Notes: generated by a model from the sequence alone, not told the origin. A stretch of 64,000 nucleotides of DNA from Shewanella maritima (GCF_004295345.1 NZ_CP036200.1:3192001-3256000), one strand, 5' to 3'. Positions 8,732-17,532 are shown, counted from the stretch's first letter. Numbers and translations: made by a program.

Positions 8732-9973
8732 ATGACAAGTCTAAAAAACGGTGCTTGTAAGCAATTCAATTCATTAATTGATACATCAGTCAGTCACATA
8801 ACTAGCGCAACGTCGAAGGTGTCAATAAGCATTTTACTGTTAGCGAGTGCCATACTCTCTGGTTGTCAGTCAACTGCAAAATCTACTCCAGATCTGGATG
8901 TTGAATCACTATTCTTTGACGAGCACTTTGAGGAGCAGAGTGTTGCTAGTGTGGAAGAAATTTTTCGCCTACCCAATGATTTCAAGTCACAAGTCACTTC
9001 TGAATTTCGCAGTGCTAAGCTTAAGCAAGGAGTTAATTTTTCCGCTAACGAGTGGCTAGCAGAGTATGTTGGAGCCCAAGAAGGCGCGTTTGAATATCGT
9101 GACCACTATACGCGCAAAGCGTCAATAACCGCCTTAAATCGTCAGGGAAATTGCATGTCACTAGTGGTGCTTTCTGCCGCTTTGGCAGAGCAATTCGATG
9201 TTCCTGTGAAATTCCAAGATATTGAAGTTCAGCCCATTTGGGATAAACGGGGCGGCTTTTATTTAGTAAACGGACACGTGAATTTGCGTTTATTGCCAGT
9301 GAGAAAGGCTAATCGAATTTCGGTTTCAGAAAATGAAGTTTTGGTGGACTTTTTACCTGAGCGGGCGGTAAGGGCTTACAAGGCGACAACGGTTAATAAA
9401 CAAACCTTAGTTGCAATGTACTATAACAATGTGGCTGCAGAGGCGCTAGTAGATGGTGATTATGACCTTGCCTATGCGCTAGCAAAAGCCGCTATACGTC
9501 AAGATACCAGTTATGTTCCTTCTATAAATACTTTAGCGGTGATTTATCGCCACAAGCGTATGAATGATAAGGCAGAACTCGTTTACCGCGCAGCATTAAC
9601 TCAGGAGCCGGAAGATTTGACTACCCTGTTTAACCTCGCGCTTATTCTAAGTGAGCAAGACAGACTCGATGAGTGGCATCAAGTACATAAAGTGTTGGAG
9701 CTGGCTAGGATCAATAATCCTTTTTACTATTATGACATGGCGCAGCAAGCATACTTTGATAAGCAGTATCATGAAGCGCTAACCTGGTATAAACGTGCTG
9801 TGGCGAAAGCCGATTATCGTCATGAGTTTTATTTCGGGCTTTCAAGAGCCTATTGGGCAACGGGTGAGCAAAGGCTAGCCAAAAAGAATATGGCAAAAGC
9901 GTTAGATTTAACCCGAGATGACGAGTTTAAGAGTCGTTATCAAACTAAGCTTAACGCGATGCGAGCTCAATAG
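8732..9973 (+). CDS. Lipoprotein with transglutaminase-like domain and TPR repeats
   Basis: A 413-residue envelope protein. A long n-region leads to a hydrophobic stretch and lipobox LSGC (about residue 45). Residues about 130-215 look like a transglutaminase-like fold: Cys in NRQGNCMSLVVLSAALAEQ, His in NGHVNLRLL, Asp in VLVDFLP. Residues about 235-400 hold four or more TPR units (ALAKAAIRQDTSYVPSINTLAVIYRHK and AYFDKQYHEALTWYKRAVAKA mark two). GGGAGG precedes the ATG. Proteins with this layout are known in marine gammaproteobacteria, but no activity is established; peptide or protein processing at the membrane is only a guess. Confidence 0.75.
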   Translation: MTSLKNGACKQFNSLIDTSVSHITSATSKVSISILLLASAILSGCQSTAKSTPDLDVESLFFDEHFEEQSVASVEEIFRLPNDFKSQVTSEFRSAKLKQGVNFSANEWLAEYVGAQEGAFEYRDHYTRKASITALNRQGNCMSLVVLSAALAEQFDVPVKFQDIEVQPIWDKRGGFYLVNGHVNLRLLPVRKANRISVSENEVLVDFLPERAVRAYKATTVNKQTLVAMYYNNVAAEALVDGDYDLAYALAKAAIRQDTSYVPSINTLAVIYRHKRMNDKAELVYRAALTQEPEDLTTLFNLALILSEQDRLDEWHQVHKVLELARINNPFYYYDMAQQAYFDKQYHEALTWYKRAVAKADYRHEFYFGLSRAYWATGEQRLAKKNMAKALDLTRDDEFKSRYQTKLNAMRAQ

Positions 9974-10003
9974 GATGGCCTTACTGCAAAAGCCCATTCA
10001 AGT

Positions 10004-10776
10004 TCAGTAATCTGCTTGTAAGATTTGTTGGTATTGAGGCGTGGCTTTTAGCAAAGTTATCGCCTCATCTATTTGTTTGGCGACTTCGCTGTCGTAGCAG
10101 CCGATAATCCTGGGGCGGGCTTGAAGAGGTTTGTCTGAGTGACAAGTTGCTTGGTGTCTAGTTTCCCGACTAATAGTTTGCTGTAGTATTTAAAGATTTT
10201 CTCTTCCATCACAATCGCCTCTACATGGCCGTTAAACAACATGACAACCTGGCCTTTCTGATTGCTGAGCTCTTCATAATTCGAGTGCCGCGCCACCATG
10301 TTTTCATATTCTTCTCCAAGAAACTTCTTGGCGTTTTGAAATCCGCTCAATGAGTACCTTAATAGATCTTCAATTGAAGCAACCTCAAGCTTAGAGTTTG
10401 TAAGGTAAAACAAGGCATTTTGATATTCAATTAAGCTTTGAGTGAAGTGGAGGCCATCTGCATCTGCAGGAGCGTTAATAATACAGTCGATTTGTTGTGT
10501 GTTTACAAGACGTAAAGCTCTTAGGTTGGGTGCGAATACAATGTGATCTAATTCGATGCCTTTTTGATTGAGCGCGGCAACTAACAGATCGTATTGGATC
10601 CCTCGGTGTTGATGAGCAAAGAAAAATGGCTCGATGCTATTACTCGTGGCGAAGCTATACGATTTGCTTTGGCCGACAGTTGGAGTTGCTTCGTTAGCAA
10701 AAACTGATGTTATTGCAGTTGGCAGATGGTATAGGCTGATGAAAAGTAAGCTAATAATGAAAAAAGGCTTTGGCAT
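10004..10776 (-). pseudogene. Periplasmic solute-binding protein (SBP_bac_3-like), frameshifted near the 3' end
   Basis: Reads as a secreted protein of the extracellular solute-binding family 3 type: signal peptide ending near VFANEA, then SIEPFFFAHQHRGIQYDLLVAAL and the sensor-like lobe order. The first frame stops after 235 residues with an atypical tail. If one base is added in the GGGG run at 10112-10115, the frame continues RIIGCYDSEVAKQIDEAI and LLKATPQYQQILQADY to a stop at 10004, giving 257 residues with a natural family ending. So one base is missing, either by mutation or sequencing error. It is a single gene, with no permease nearby, so a stand-alone or orphan binding protein is likely. 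The ligand is unknown. Confidence 0.75.
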
Positions 10777-10995
10777 GTTTTAGTCTAACTGTTTCTTTGT
10801 TAGTTCAAGTATAACCGCTAAATATAAGTTTGAGCTTAATAACGTCCTATTTGAGTCACCAATTAGAGTATGAGATAAAGTGTTTGGTTTGATTTTTTAA
10901 TCTAAATAAATCAGTGTTTTAAAAACTTATTTTTACTATTAGTAATCTTTGATTGCCAAAGTTGTTATAACTGGTTTAGATTGACGCTATTACTT

Positions 10996-11017
10996 AACAG
11001 AATTGCCGTATTCTGTT
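10996..11017 (+). promoter_or_regulatory. Candidate operator upstream of aroG
   Basis: An exact inverted repeat AACAGAAT-N6-ATTCTGTT lies 52 bp before the aroG start codon. The geometry resembles a dimeric repressor site such as TyrR (TGTAAA-N6-TTTACA), but the half-site sequence differs, so the regulator is not identified. Confidence 0.5.
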
Positions 11018-11068
11018 TAGGTAAAGTGCATTTTTTCAGTAAGTGATTTGCCAGACCGGAGTTGTTGT

Positions 11069-12127
11069 ATGTATTACCAAAATGATGATGTAAGAATTAA
11101 TGAAGTGAAAGAGTTGCTCCCACCTGTGGCGATTCTTGAGCGATTTCCGGCCTCTGAAAATGCTTCTGAAACCGTTTTTAAAGCAAGAGACAGTATTCAT
11201 CGTATTTTGAATAAAAAAGATGATCGTTTGCTGGTGGTGATTGGTCCATGTTCGATTCATGATCCTGTTGCTGCACTTGATTATGGGCGTCGCCTGGTTG
11301 AGTTGCGAGAGCGTTATCAAGACCAGCTTGAAGTGGTTATGCGTGTTTACTTTGAAAAGCCAAGAACGACTGTTGGCTGGAAGGGGTTGATCAATGACCC
11401 TTATATGGATAATAGCTTTAAGTTAAACGATGGTTTACGCACCGCTCGCAAGTTACTTGTTGATCTTAATGACAGTGGTATGCCAACAGCAGGTGAATTC
11501 TTAGATATGATCACGCCTCAGTATGTTGCTGATTTAATGTGTTGGGGCGCGATTGGGGCTCGTACTACTGAGTCACAGGTTCATCGTGAGCTAGCGTCAG
11601 GTTTATCGTGTCCTGTTGGCTTTAAAAATGGTACTGACGGCACAATTAAAGTTGCGATTGATGCAATTGGCGCGTCAAGTGCTCCGCATCACTTCTTGTC
11701 AGTGACCAAGTTTGGACACTCTGCAATTGTATCAACCAAGGGTAATCCTGATTGCCATATCATCTTGCGCGGTGGTAAAACGCCAAATTATAGTGCTGAG
11801 CACGTTAAGGTGATCACCGAACAGCTCGAGCAGTCAAAGCTTGAAAGCAATATAATGATTGATTTTAGTCATGCTAACAGCAACAAAGACTATCGTCGTC
11901 AAATGGTAGTTGCTGAAAGTGTATCAGCACAGATCAGCGAAGGTAACCATTCTATCTTTGGAGTGATGGTTGAGAGTCATCTTGTTGAAGGACGTCAGGA
12001 TATTGTAACGGGTAAAGAGTTGGTTTACGGACAAAGCGTGACTGATGCATGTATCGGTTGGGATGATACTGAAAAGCTGTTGCAGCAATTGAGTGATGCA
12101 GTGATTGCTCGCCGTGAAGCCGTTTAA
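11069..12127 (+). CDS. aroG: 3-deoxy-7-phosphoheptulonate synthase, class I (DAHP synthase)
   Basis: First enzyme of the shikimate pathway: phosphoenolpyruvate plus erythrose 4-phosphate to DAHP. The 352-residue protein closely follows E. coli AroG: MYYQNDDVRI, LLVVIGPCSIHDPVAA, RVYFEKPRTTVGWKGLI, GARTTESQ, GFKNGTDG and MIDFSHANS (metal and substrate residues). GGAG lies seven bases before the ATG at 11069; an in-frame TTG at 11048 lacks support. The AroG/F/H choice cannot be settled without a tree, but the N-terminal effector region is closest to the phenylalanine-type enzyme. Single-gene unit with its own terminator. The palindrome at 10996-11017 may regulate it. Confidence 0.93.
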   Translation: MYYQNDDVRINEVKELLPPVAILERFPASENASETVFKARDSIHRILNKKDDRLLVVIGPCSIHDPVAALDYGRRLVELRERYQDQLEVVMRVYFEKPRTTVGWKGLINDPYMDNSFKLNDGLRTARKLLVDLNDSGMPTAGEFLDMITPQYVADLMCWGAIGARTTESQVHRELASGLSCPVGFKNGTDGTIKVAIDAIGASSAPHHFLSVTKFGHSAIVSTKGNPDCHIILRGGKTPNYSAEHVKVITEQLEQSKLESNIMIDFSHANSNKDYRRQMVVAESVSAQISEGNHSIFGVMVESHLVEGRQDIVTGKELVYGQSVTDACIGWDDTEKLLQQLSDAVIARREAV

Positions 12128-12147
12128 TTTATCGTTTTGAAAGCAAT

Positions 12148-12174
12148 AAAAAAGGCGCATTATGCGCCTTTTTT
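12148..12174 (+). terminator. Terminator of aroG
   Basis: AAAAAGGCGCA-tta-TGCGCCTTTTTT hairpin with A and T runs on both sides. Confidence 0.88.
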
Positions 12175-12223
12175 ACTAGTAAAACTGAACAAGTTAACTC
12201 TTAGACTCATCGACTGCCAAAAA

Positions 12224-12400
12224 CTAACGTTTGGTTTGCTCAGCTAAGTATTCATTGGCTTTCGCCAAACTGCCAAAGGCTGAAATCAAGTTATTACGAC
12301 CTTTATCTTGTAACTCAGGATTTCCAGACTCAATCATCATCCACACCCACGTTTGTATTAATTGAACTGGTGGGTACTGCACTTTGGTGGTGTCCAACAT
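12224..12400 (-). CDS. Small conserved-looking protein of 58 residues
   Basis: A short reading frame starting MLDTTKVQYPPVQLIQTWVW and ending LAKANEYLAEQTKR. An AGGAAG ribosome binding site six bases before the ATG supports it, and it fills most of an otherwise empty gap between aroG and the ABC transporter gene. It has no signal peptide; the C-terminal half is helical and polar. I do not recognise the family. Codon use looks like that of neighbouring genes. Confidence 0.6.
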   Translation of the reverse strand: MLDTTKVQYPPVQLIQTWVWMMIESGNPELQDKGRNNLISAFGSLAKANEYLAEQTKR

Positions 12401-12750
12401 AAAGCTTCCTAATGATTCAAAGATTTAGCTTTTCATAGAGCAAAAGCTACAACTAATTCGACTGCAGAGTATCAAATTCTTTAAAAACTGATAACTCTAA
12501 AACATCGCAAATCTAACCTTGTTGAAAAATAATTTTCAAAAATAGCACTTAGGTATTATACGCAGACTAAAGGATTAAGTCTAAAGGTGTATCGGCTACT
12601 TTCTACCTAGTGAGCTTAAATCAAGGTACCTAGTTAGAAAGTTTTTTTAAATAATTGTTTGAAATAGTTAAAGGTTAGTGCCTTTAAACTGGGGTAATAT
12701 GAGGTCTTAACGCTTAGTGTGTAAATATTGGTAATTAAGAGGTAATAGGG
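12401..12750. other. Intergenic region, nothing recognised
   Basis: About 350 bp, A+T-rich, carrying the promoters of the 58-residue gene (leftward) and the ABC exporter (rightward). No convincing operator, RNA or repeat was seen. Confidence 0.4.
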
Positions 12751-14522
12751 ATGAGACCAACGGCATACATTGACGGACCAGTAGGTAAGCTCAACTGGAA
12801 AGTATTAGTCATGCTCTGGCCGTATCTTATTGAGTTTAAAGGGCGAGTCACTCTTGCGCTACTTTGCTTAGTCATCGCTAAACTTGCCAATGTGGGCTTG
12901 CCTTTCATTTTAAAAGAGCTGGTAGACTCCCTCGATACCTCAACTGTTCAACTGGTTGCCGCACCTATCGCATTAGTTTTTGCCTATGGAAGTTTACGTT
13001 TTCTAAATGTCATCATTGGCGAAGTGCGAGATACCTTGTTTGGCAGGGTAACAGAGCGCGCGATTCGTAGACTTAGTCTTGGCGTATTCAATCACCTTCA
13101 CGTGCTTGATCTGAGTTATCACCTTGAGCGCCGCACTGGCGGTTTGTCACGAGATATTGAGCGCGGCACTAGTGGCGTCAGCTTTTTAATGCGCTTTATG
13201 GTGTTTAATATCGTGCCAACTCTGCTAGAGATAGCCCTGGTGATCGGTATCTTCTTTTTCCAGTATGGCTGGTTGTACGCCATTATTACTTTGGCGGCGG
13301 TAGCCGCCTATATTGGATTCTCCATTGTCGCAACTGAGTGGCGTACAAGTTATGTCCGTGACGCAGCCATTGCTGATTCAAAGGCTAATACCCGTGCGGT
13401 TGATAGCTTATTGAACTTTGAAACCGTTAAATACTTTAATAACGAACAGCGAGAAGCCGAGCACTATGACACTGCGCTTGGTCAATGGGAGCAGGCAAAG
13501 CGTAAAAATCGCTTATCATTATTGGTGTTAAATAGCGGTCAGGCGCTTATTATTGCCGCAGCAATGACTGCAATGATGGGCTTTGCCATGTATGAAGTTA
13601 TTGATGAAACCATGACTATTGGTGACTTTGTGCTGATTAACGCATTTATGATGCAGTTATTTATGCCGCTCAACTTTTTGGGTTTCGTATATCGCGAGAT
13701 CCGCGGCGCTTTTGCCAATATTGAGCGTATGTTTGATATTTTGGATATTTCGCCGCAAGTCACAGATAACGCTGATGCGAAAACTATACATATTCAGCAG
13801 GGTGAGATCAGCTTTGAGCAAGTGGAGTTTTGTTATCAACAGCGCGAGATTTTAAAGCAGGTTACCTTGAATGTGAGTAAAGGCAGGAAGGTAGCAGTTG
13901 TTGGTGATAGCGGCGCGGGCAAGTCGACCTTAATTAAGTTGTTATACCGATTTTACGACGTTAACAGTGGCCGTATTTGTATTGATGGCGTGGATATTCG
14001 CGACATGAGTTTAGACTCTTTGCGTAAAGCTATTGCCATTGTGCCGCAAGATACAGTGTTATTTAATCGCTCAATTTATGAAAATATTCGTTATGGTCGC
14101 CCTGATGCAAGCGAGCAAGAGGTTAAGCACGCGGCTAAAATTGCTCACTTAAGTGAGTTTGTTGAGTCACTTCCAGATAAATGGGACACCAAAGTAGGAG
14201 AGCGTGGTTTAAAATTGTCTGGGGGGAAAAACAGCGCGTATCGATTGCTAGGGCCGTGCTTAAGCAAGCGCCTATTATGGTATTTGATGAAGCAACGTCA
14301 TCACTAGATAGCCGCTCGGAGCAAGCGATATTATCAGCAATTAAGGATGCTCAGCGTGGGCACACAAGCCTAGTGGTGGCTCATAGATTATCGACCATAG
14401 TTGATGCCGATTTAATTGTGGTGTTAAGTGGTGGGCAAATTGTTGAGCAAGGTCAGCATCACGGTTTATTACAACAAGATGGTCTATATGCAAAACTGTG
14501 GCGAATTCAAAATGAATCGTAG
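12751..14522 (+). pseudogene. Atm1/HMT1-type ABC exporter, interrupted by a one-base deletion
   Basis: A half-type ABC exporter fused as permease plus ATPase. Residues 20-320 hold six membrane helices with the DSLLNFETVKYFNNE block typical of the Atm1/HMT1 branch. The ATPase has Walker A GDSGAGKST and Q-loop IVPQDTVLFN. At 14221 the sequence reads G6A5 where LSGGEKQRVSIARA needs G7A5, so the frame breaks in the signature motif; translation resumes in the next frame with Walker B IMVFDEATSSLDS and H-loop AHRLS to 14522. With one base added it is a 590-residue full-length exporter. Family members export glutathione- or thiol-linked compounds or metals; the substrate here is unknown. Real mutation and sequencing error are both possible. 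Confidence 0.85.
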
Positions 14523-14683
14523 TTGTATGAGCGCTAACTTATAAGCTGAGATGTCTGACAGACAACTTGTAGCAATTTTTAACAAGCCATCTCGATTCTT
14601 TGGCGATAATGGGTATAATTATCCGAAAATAATAAAGTCATACATAGGTATGTCAGTGTTGCTGACATGGATTGGAGGAACAG

Positions 14684-14929
14684 GTGCAAAATATTGCATT
14701 AAAAGCTGCCTTGGAAGGTACTCAACACGAAGTTACGACAGACTGGTTTGCGATTAAAGCCATGCTTGAGAAACGTGAAGTGCCAGCGTCAGATATTCAA
14801 AATGTGTACAATGAGCTTTGTGCAGGCTTAATTGTTACGACTCGCGGCTTAACTCTATCTAAAATTAACGATAATGATAGCAGTGATGTGATTAAAAGTG
14901 CTGATGATGGAAAAGATATACTGGTTTGA
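14684..14929 (+). CDS. Small protein of unknown function (81 residues)
   Basis: A short soluble protein, helical in the first half (ALKAALEGTQ, WFAIKAMLEKREVPASDIQNVYNELC). The GTG at 14684 is the likely start because GGAGGAA lies just upstream; the longer frame from a TTG at 14672 would place the ribosome binding site inside the gene. No signal peptide and no known domain. A TATAAT-like box near 14613 could drive it. Downstream is an opposing small gene. Confidence 0.6.
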   Translation: MQNIALKAALEGTQHEVTTDWFAIKAMLEKREVPASDIQNVYNELCAGLIVTTRGLTLSKINDNDSSDVIKSADDGKDILV

Positions 14930-14944
14930 TTAAGCTTGCTTCAA

Positions 14945-15136
14945 CTACTTCCTTTGCCAACTAGCACACACAATTTTTTGTTGATGAACAGGTCGATTAT
15001 CCGGCGCTAACCGGGTAATTTTACCTTTTTCATAACATATCTTTTCTCCTTCCAGCTCAGACATGCGACTACAACTTTGGCAAGTTAGCCCCATAACTTT
15101 ATCTGTAACGAGCGGTGTGTCAGTTTTTGTGCTCAA
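14945..15136 (-). CDS. Small cysteine-rich protein of unknown function
   Basis: A 63-residue frame with a CQSC pair (about residues 19-22) plus Cys at about 34 and 57, suggesting metal binding or a disulfide. It starts with TTG after AAGGATAG, an acceptable ribosome binding site. There is no signal peptide. It converges on the preceding 81-residue gene with 15 bp between stops. No family recognised; chance coding is possible, though the cysteine spacing argues for a real gene. Confidence 0.5.
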   Translation of the reverse strand: MSTKTDTPLVTDKVMGLTCQSCSRMSELEGEKICYEKGKITRLAPDNRPVHQQKIVCASWQRK

Positions 15137-15437
15137 GGTCTATCCTTAATGGAAAATAGTGATCTGCATCAAAGTTTATTGTACAGAAAGTGCATTTTAG
15201 AGCAATAACTAAACTTAAGTTCTACCTAAAATTAGATAAAGCACATCACACTTCTTACTACCTAGTTTTAACATGCTATACAAACTTATAACTTAAGTAG
15301 TATCAACTAGACTTTAGTTTAGGGTTTGCTAAATCTCAAATATTTAAATTAATAAAGTTGTTTATAAATTGGTCGATAATAGAGTTAAGTAATAAAACAC
15401 GCCCTAACAGGTGTTGTAGTGATTGAGGTAGTAAGCC
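15137..15437. other. Intergenic region, nothing recognised
   Basis: About 300 bp, A+T-rich, between divergent small-gene promoters. No operator, repeat or RNA gene was seen. Confidence 0.4.
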
Positions 15438-16091
15438 ATGGAAATTAAACAGACAAACCAACCTAAGGTATCGGCGACAAATAATGTTGATACCGATGCC
15501 GGTAAAGCTGCAAGTTCAGCTGCGTCGCAGACTACCAGAAGCGAGCAAACTGGGAGTGTTCAGACGGTACGTCAAGTGACCAAACAGATGCAAAATAGCA
15601 GCATTTTAGCCGCGCAAGAAAGCGTGAGTATAGCTTCTGGCGATCAGTCAATGGCATTACTTTATCGCGCAGCGATTGAGGCCATTAATGAAGAACTAGC
15701 ACCAACCTTAGGCGAAAATGCCATTCAAAAAGGTGTAGAGGCTGGCGTCGATTACACGCCTGAAGCAACGGCTGAACGTATTGTTTCCTTTGCAACCAAT
15801 TTCTTTTCTGTACATCAAGGGCAAACCAGTAATCTAGAGTTTAACGAACAGCTTGATGGCTTTATGGAGATTATTTCTGGTGCAATTGACCAAGGCTTTG
15901 AAGAAGCTAAAGAAATCCTTGATGGTTTAAGCGTACTTGATGGTGATATTGCAGCAGGCGTTGAGCAAACCTATGAATTGGTGCAGCAAGGTTTAGCTAA
16001 ATTTAGAGAGCAAACTCTCGAAGCCAATCAGCCTTCGCAAGACACTCCAGTAGATGATGCTCCAGCAGATGAGGCTAATGCCCAAGCGTAA
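15438..16091 (+). CDS. DUF5610 domain-containing protein
   Basis: A 217-residue soluble protein. Residues 1-60 are low-complexity (Ala, Ser, Thr, Gln). Residues about 75-195 match the DUF5610 pattern as I know it from Shewanella and relatives: LGENAIQKGVEAG, YTPEATAERIVSFATNFF, FMEIISGAIDQGFEEAKEIL and GVEQTYELVQQGLAKF. The tail is acidic and Pro/Ala-rich. No signal peptide is visible. The function of the family is unknown. The ATG is preceded by a weak GAGGTAG, and a hairpin terminator follows. Confidence 0.82.
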   Translation: MEIKQTNQPKVSATNNVDTDAGKAASSAASQTTRSEQTGSVQTVRQVTKQMQNSSILAAQESVSIASGDQSMALLYRAAIEAINEELAPTLGENAIQKGVEAGVDYTPEATAERIVSFATNFFSVHQGQTSNLEFNEQLDGFMEIISGAIDQGFEEAKEILDGLSVLDGDIAAGVEQTYELVQQGLAKFREQTLEANQPSQDTPVDDAPADEANAQA

Positions 16092-16235
16092 TTGTACTTT
16101 GTAGTAGCGGTACAGAGTCATAAATGCGTTGAGTCATAAAGCTGAAGTCATTTATGCCATTTAACTTGACCACTACAAACTGGGGAAATGGCCCATTGGA
16201 TTGACACAGACAAACGCAATAAAAACAAAGTCATT

Positions 16236-16280
16236 AGGCATAGTTGAGATAGACTTACTATACTCAACTATGCCTTTTTT
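16236..16280 (+). terminator. Terminator after the DUF5610 gene
   Basis: AGGCATAGTTGAG (16236-16248) pairs exactly with CTCAACTATGCCT (16263-16275), followed by TTTTT. Confidence 0.85.
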
Positions 16281-16307
16281 ATGTATCTGATTTCGTCAGT
16301 GATACTA

Positions 16308-16571
16308 GGGCCTGTTGATCTTTGCTGATTAGAATTTGTTCGAATTAAAAGCACTTTAATCGCGGCGCGAGCGATGACGTCTAGTCATCTAAACAAACTC
16401 GCTCGCAACAATGAGTAAAGTGCTTTTAAACGAACCGTTCCGGCAGCGCTTGTTGTCATTTCTACTACGTTAACGACTTACTCATGTGGAACAACCACAC
16501 ATCAAAGTCGTTGCCTTGTATAAATTTCCAACAAGCCGCTGCAAAAATAATCTTGAAAGATCAACAGGTCC
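16308..16571 (+). repeat. TA-flanked palindromic repeat family 1, copy 1 (MITE-like)
   Basis: A 264-bp non-coding element. Ends are inverted repeats of about 18 bp (GGGCCTGTTGATCTTT left; AAAGATCAACAGGTCC right), bordered by TA on both sides, as expected for a two-base target duplication. Inside are two long inverted repeats: TTAAAAGCACTTTA pairing with TAAAGTGCTTTTAA, and GCAGCG-CTTGTTG pairing with CAACAAGCCGCTGC, the latter enclosing a conserved hairpin AACGACTT...TGTGG-aacaa-CCACA...AAGTCGTT. Three more copies lie at 38880, 53080 and 56315. No transposase frame is present, so it would need one supplied in trans. Confidence 0.85.
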
Positions 16572-16651
16572 TAGACATAAAGCTTAGCGTTAACAGCCTA
16601 ATCTCAGGTTGAAAAGCGCTATAAACATTAGAATAAGATTAAGGAGCGCTT

Positions 16652-17401
16652 ATGTGGACAACAGGTAAAGTAATTGCGAAGCAAAACTGGAACGATAAGT
16701 TGTTCTCATTGCGTATTGAAGTTGATATCGCTCCTTATATTGCCGGGCAGTTTATTAAGCTCAGCCAAATGCAAGGTGATAAACGGGTAGCGCGTGCATA
16801 TTCTTTGGTCAATGCACCTGATGCGCCTTATGTTGAGGTGCTTGCTGTTGAGGTACAGGATGGACAGTTGTCACCTAAGCTACATGAGCTAGAAATAGGC
16901 GATGAAATTGAAGTCTCCACTAAGGCAACTGGTTTTATGACGCTCGATGAAATCCCAAGTGGTGCTGTACAGGGCAGCGATTTATGGTTATTAGCCACAG
17001 GTACTGCTGTTGGGCCATTTGTTTCTATGCTGTCAACAGCTGAGCCCTGGAAAAGGTTTGAGCGTGTACTGCTAGTATATGGCGCTCGTTTTATCGATGA
17101 CCTAGCGTATCTAGAGCAATTAAAGGCAATGGAATTACAATATCCACAGCAATTTAAGCTTGTTACCTGCATTACCCGCGAGCCAAATCCAGATGGCTTA
17201 ACTAGTCGTATTCCTCAAGGTTTGTTAAGCGGTGAAATTGAGCGTTATCTAGGTGTTGAAATTACCCCAGATGATTCGCAAGTAATGATCTGTGGCAATC
17301 CCGATATGATTTCTGAAGCGCAAAGCTTGTTGCTTGAGCGGGGCTTGGCGAAGAATTTACGTCGAGCACCAGGGCAAATTACAGTAGAAAAATACTGGTA
17401 A
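16652..17401 (+). CDS. fpr: Ferredoxin--NADP(+) reductase
   Basis: A 249-residue cytoplasmic flavoprotein that moves electrons between NADPH and ferredoxin or flavodoxin. The FAD domain has GQFIKLSQ and RAYSLVNAP; the NADP domain has LLATGTAVGPFVSML, VLLVYGARFIDDLAY, VMICGNPDMI and the C-terminal VEKYW aromatic end. AAGGAGCG precedes the ATG. Length and motifs match bacterial Fpr. It lies just after a repeat element and upstream of the iron importer, a context that fits iron release or oxidative-stress roles described for Fpr. No own terminator seen. Confidence 0.92.
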   Translation: MWTTGKVIAKQNWNDKLFSLRIEVDIAPYIAGQFIKLSQMQGDKRVARAYSLVNAPDAPYVEVLAVEVQDGQLSPKLHELEIGDEIEVSTKATGFMTLDEIPSGAVQGSDLWLLATGTAVGPFVSMLSTAEPWKRFERVLLVYGARFIDDLAYLEQLKAMELQYPQQFKLVTCITREPNPDGLTSRIPQGLLSGEIERYLGVEITPDDSQVMICGNPDMISEAQSLLLERGLAKNLRRAPGQITVEKYW

Positions 17402-17517
17402 TCACCTAATTTGTTTTGGATTTAAACTATCATCGCTGTTTAATTGACCATCAATACTATTAACTTTTAACCGTTAATTATTGCCAGTGAAGCAAGGATC
17501 AATTATTCTTCACGAAT

Positions 17518-17532
17518 TGATAATTGTTATCA
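17518..17532 (+). promoter_or_regulatory. Fur box upstream of fbpA
   Basis: TGATAAT-T-GTTATCA fits the 7-1-7 Fur consensus TGATAAT-N-ATTATCA at 13 of 14 positions. It lies 247 bp before the fbpA start, upstream of an iron-import operon, which is where Fur repression is expected. Confidence 0.75.

Noticed and set aside
14551..14757. 68-residue frame overlapping the start of the 81-residue gene
   Set aside because: Overlaps a better-supported gene in another frame, lacks a ribosome binding site, and runs through promoter-like sequence.
16308..16571. Integron attC-like interpretation of the folded repeat family
   Set aside because: Variable tips on conserved stems recall attC sites, but the RYYYAAC and GTTRRRY ends are absent, the termini are long inverted repeats with TA flanks, and no cassette array or integrase is present.
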